Below are positions 61,366-64,000 of a DNA stretch of 64,000 nt, in pieces. Origin of the DNA: Eubacterium sp. MSJ-21 (GTDB lineage: Bacteria > Bacillota > Clostridia > Lachnospirales > Lachnospiraceae). The stretch spans positions 1 through 64,000 of the forward strand of contig NZ_JAHLPZ010000001.1 in assembly GCF_018918185.1 (NCBI RefSeq), in the 5' to 3' direction. A program made the position numbers and the translations under genes. The notes below the pieces were generated by a model. It searched no databases and was not told the DNA's origin. It saw nothing but the letters and a program-made list of their open reading frames with translations. Position 1 is the first letter of the stretch. Every line of letters starts with the position of its first letter.

Positions 61366-62844
61366 GTGGAAAAGTTTTTTAAGATCAAAGAAAGAGGATC
61401 AACGCTTAAGACTGAGATCTTCGCAGGTATTACAACCTTCTTCGCGATGGCTTACATTATCTTTGTAAACCCGAACCAAGTTGCAGCAGAGGGCGCAAAT
61501 GGATGGCTTGTCGGATTAGGAGCGGATCCGGGAATGATGGGACAGATTTGGAATTCTGTATACATCGCATCTATCATCGTAGCAATCATCGGTACGTTGT
61601 TGATGGCATTTGTCGCAGATATGCCGTTTGCACAGGCATGTGGAATGGGACTCAATTCCTTCTTCTGTACAATCTTCGTAGCAGGATCTTTCTTCGCTGG
61701 CGAAGATGTTAAGACAGGTTATCAGGCAGGTCTTGTTATCGTATTTTTGTCAGGTATTGTATTCCTGCTTCTTTCTGTAACCGGACTTCGTAAGTACATT
61801 GCGGTATCTATGCCGGAGTGCCTGAAGAAGGCAATTCCTGCAGGTATCGGTTTGTTCATCGCAATGATCGGTTTCAAGAATGCAGGTATTATCGAAGATA
61901 ACCAGTACACATTTGTACAGTTCTACGATTTTCATGGCAGAATCAAGCAGATCGGTACAGAGGTTGACGGCGTGATGGTAACAGGACTGGATGTATGGCA
62001 TCAGATTGTACCGGTTGTCGTAGCTTTGCTTGGTGTGCTTATCATTGCAATCCTTGCGAAGAAGGGCATTAAGTCAAACGTGATTATTGGAATCCTTGCA
62101 TCAGCAGTACTTTATTACCTGTTTATGTGGGAAGTACCTTCTTTTGATATGAGCAATATTTCTCAGTCCTTCAAGGATTTTGCAAATGTAGGTTTCTTGG
62201 GCGTATTTAATGGTGACGCATGGGATGCCGCATTTAACAGTTCGTATGTCGGCGGTGTATTCTCCGGAATTATGCTGATCGTAGCATTCTGTCTGGTAGA
62301 TATGTTCGATACGATCGGAACCATCTATGGTACAGCCGCATCTGCAAACATGATGGATGAGAATGGCGATCCGATCAGCATGAATGAGTGTATGCTCTGT
62401 GACTCAATCGGTACAGTATCCGGTGCATTGCTTGGTACATCTACATGTACAACATTCGTAGAGTCCGCATCTGGTGTTGGTGCCGGTGGTAGAACAGGAT
62501 TTACAAGTATTGTAACAGCAATCTGCTTCGCATTCTGTCTGTTCTTAAGCCCGCTTGCAAGTGTGATTCCAAGCTGTGCAACTGCACCGGCTCTGATCTA
62601 TGTAGGTGTTCTTATGGCCAGAAACTTTGCAAAGGTAGATATGGACGATATGCTTTCTGCAGTTCCGGCTTTCCTTGCATTGATCATGATGCCTTTAACC
62701 TACTCTATCTCAAATGGTATCGGTATCGGAGCAATCGCTTATGTTGTAATTGCACTGTTCACAGGTAACTTCAAGAAGAAGGATATTGTGATTACAGTTA
62801 TCGCTGCATTGTTCGTATGTAAGTTCATCTTCGTCACGATGTAG
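61366..62844 (+). CDS. NCS2 family purine permease (AzgA/PbuG-like)
   Basis: A 492-residue membrane transporter with about 12-13 helices, starting at GTG 61366 behind GAGAGGAGA. Features of the AzgA/PbuG branch: FFAMAYIIFVNPNQVA, ACGMGLNSFFC, AFCLVDMFDTIGTIYGTA with the conserved Asp/Glu region, and GTSTCTTFVESASGVGAGGRTG. It probably imports hypoxanthine, guanine or adenine with protons. 26 bases after ppk1, likely one transcript. No purine riboswitch is seen. Confidence 0.93.
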   Translation: MEKFFKIKERGSTLKTEIFAGITTFFAMAYIIFVNPNQVAAEGANGWLVGLGADPGMMGQIWNSVYIASIIVAIIGTLLMAFVADMPFAQACGMGLNSFFCTIFVAGSFFAGEDVKTGYQAGLVIVFLSGIVFLLLSVTGLRKYIAVSMPECLKKAIPAGIGLFIAMIGFKNAGIIEDNQYTFVQFYDFHGRIKQIGTEVDGVMVTGLDVWHQIVPVVVALLGVLIIAILAKKGIKSNVIIGILASAVLYYLFMWEVPSFDMSNISQSFKDFANVGFLGVFNGDAWDAAFNSSYVGGVFSGIMLIVAFCLVDMFDTIGTIYGTAASANMMDENGDPISMNECMLCDSIGTVSGALLGTSTCTTFVESASGVGAGGRTGFTSIVTAICFAFCLFLSPLASVIPSCATAPALIYVGVLMARNFAKVDMDDMLSAVPAFLALIMMPLTYSISNGIGIGAIAYVVIALFTGNFKKKDIVITVIAALFVCKFIFVTM

Positions 62845-62935
62845 TAATAAATTATGCAGACTTGATGATGTTTGAAACTGATGTGGAGAGCATTGCTGTA
62901 CATGCATTAGTTTCTTTCTTTAGTCATAGAAGGAT

Positions 62936-62970
62936 AAAAAGGATCGTACTTGCGGGGTGCGGTCCTTTTT
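62936..62970 (+). terminator. terminator after NCS2 permease
   Basis: AAAAAGGATCG pairs, with a mismatch, with the inverse GGTCCTTTTT. Confidence 0.75.
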
Positions 62971-63010
62971 GTGTAATAAATGGTTATGTAGAATTGTATG
63001 CGTACATATA

Positions 63011-63044
63011 TTTATCGGATGATTCACACGTATCATCCGATAAA
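63011..63044. terminator. hairpin TTTATCGGATGAT/ATCATCCGATAAA
   Basis: A 13-bp perfect stem with an 8-base loop, ~95 bases before the clpB promoter. It could be a second terminator or a regulatory dyad. No CIRCE element was recognised. Confidence 0.5.
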
Positions 63045-63137
63045 TGAGACAGTATTATACAATGTTCACAATCCAAATTGTGCAATTTGACGAATAATGA
63101 AAAGGAAACGGATGAAAAAATTGGATAGTATTTCTTG

Positions 63138-63165
63138 TTGACTAATTTGCTATATGTGTTATACT
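63138..63165 (+). promoter_or_regulatory. clpB promoter
   Basis: TTGACT (63138-63143) and TATACT (63160-63165), 16-base spacer, 49 bases before the start codon. Confidence 0.65.
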
Positions 63166-63214
63166 TCAAATAGAACAGAAAAAGGGATACAGATCCGGAA
63201 GGGAGTTGAGAAGT

Positions 63215-64000
63215 ATGGATGCTGAAAAGTTTACTAAGAAATCATTGGAAGTAATAGAAAGTTGTGAGAAGCTTGCTTACGAGTATAACAATCAGGAATT
63301 GACACAGGCGCATCTGATGTATGCGCTCGTAACGATAGAGGATAGTCTTGTTGCAAAGCTGCTTACAAATATGGGAATCAATATGGATGCATTTACCGGC
63401 GAATGTGAGAAGCTGGTTGCGAATCGTCCGAAGGTATCGGGCGGACAGTTGTTTACAAGTCCGGAATTTTCTAAGGCATTGATCCAGGCAGAAAAAGAAG
63501 CAAAGCAGATGGGTGATGACTATATTTCGGTTGAGCACATTTTCTTAGGCCTGCTGGAGAAGGCAGATAAGGATATCAAGCGTGTGATAAATGCGTATGG
63601 TATCACAAGAGGAAAATTCCTTGAAGTGCTGGCAAATATCCGCGGTAACCGGAAGGTGGAGAGTGACAATCCGGAAGACACTTACGATGCACTGAACAAA
63701 TACGGATACAATCTGGTACAACGTGCCAGAGAGCAGAAGCTCGATCCGGTCATCGGACGTGACAACGAGATCCGGAATATCATCCGAATCCTGTCCCGTA
63801 AGACGAAGAACAACCCGGTCTTAATCGGTGAGCCCGGTGTAGGTAAGACTGCCGCTATCGAAGGACTGGCACAGCGTATCGTACGTGGTGATGTCCCGGA
63901 TTCGCTCAAAGATAAAGATATTTTCGCTTTGGATATGGGCGCGCTGCTGGCAGGTGCCAAGTATCGTGGTGAGTTTGAGGAACGTCTGAAGGCTGTTCTT
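63215..64000 (+). CDS. clpB: ATP-dependent chaperone ClpB, 5' part (runs off window)
   Basis: Open from ATG 63215 (GGGAGTTGAG upstream) to the right edge, about 262 residues. The N-terminal Clp repeat domain comprises residues 1-~145 ([46 protein letters not shown]). The first AAA+ module begins: [40 protein letters not shown], Walker [29 protein letters not shown]. This pattern fits ClpB disaggregase more than ClpC, since UVR and C-terminal parts are not visible. It works with DnaK to resolve aggregates. Confidence 0.9.
   Translation, partial: MDAEKFTKKSLEVIESCEKLAYEYNNQELTQAHLMYALVTIEDSLVAKLLTNMGINMDAFTGECEKLVANRPKVSGGQLFTSPEFSKALIQAEKEAKQMGDDYISVEHIFLGLLEKADKDIKRVINAYGITRGKFLEVLANIRGNRKVESDNPEDTYDALNKYGYNLVQRAREQKLDPVIGRDNEIRNIIRILSRKTKNNPVLIGEPGVGKTAAIEGLAQRIVRGDVPDSLKDKDIFALDMGALLAGAKYRGEFEERLKAVL

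Noticed and set aside
62845-63214. A CIRCE or CtsR operator before clpB
   Set aside because: I looked for TTAGCACTC-N9-GAGTGCTAA and for GGTCAAA repeats and saw neither; only a 13-bp palindrome of another sequence is present.

Overview
The window looks like a chromosomal segment of a Gram-positive anaerobe of class Clostridia, most likely a gut Lachnospiraceae member. This rests on gene content and style, not on a marker gene: reverse rubrerythrin, PPi-type phosphofructokinase, T-box-controlled aspS, gatCAB, ClpX, LCP protein, FolB-FolK fusion, an Amt-PII fusion, a DUF6465-type Lys/Ala-rich protein, AGGAGG-type ribosome sites and U-tailed terminators. No rRNA or tRNA gene was seen.

Layout. 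1-7200 is an A+T-rich, worn accessory stretch: a truncated GNAT gene, an AAA_14/DUF4143 ATPase, an XRE regulator overlapping a gene for a possible BECR/LPD3-like protein, a lipoprotein, a 405-bp duplicated and truncated piece of a CYTH gene, a decayed Rpn/PD-(D/E)XK transposase-type gene, and an ABC exporter. 7400-19060 is core: DJ-1 protein, murF, rubrerythrin behind a Fur/PerR-like box, a CHASE-GGDEF-PAS protein, ybaK, T-box-aspS and gatCAB. 19200-25540 carries a MerR-methyltransferase fusion, rfbB-rfbA behind a MerR-like 19-bp-spacer promoter, a UDP-sugar pyrophosphorylase and an LCP protein (surface polysaccharide). 25850-43370 carries gltBD, PPi-PFK, galE, an orphan pilin, amt-PII, an acyltransferase, a DUF6465 protein and the minus-strand operon clpX-glnB-GDPD-proC; nitrogen assimilation is the common theme of gltBD, amt-PII and glnB. 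43560-49250 has small surface and hypothetical genes, a NodB deacetylase, folC and an HD protein. 49700-57330 has an amino-acid ABC transporter, a cytidylate kinase-like gene, argD, an Fe-ADH, folP and folBK. 57670-64000 has ppx-ppk-NCS2 permease and the start of clpB.

The least expected signal lies between the genes. Several intergenic regions hold palindromes of about 150-260 bp. Three (19236-19495, 31985-32237, 32285-32499) share a conserved three-way-junction core with paired base changes in its stems. Their inner arms are related, while the outer arms differ between copies yet remain self-complementary. Two of them end in T-runs and appear to serve as oversized terminators for gltD and pfp, with the core in the same RNA orientation. 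A second family (15498-15644, 57420-57652) follows the same plan with a different core. A possible distant relative lies after rubrerythrin. All calls were made by reading the sequence, without alignments or database searches.
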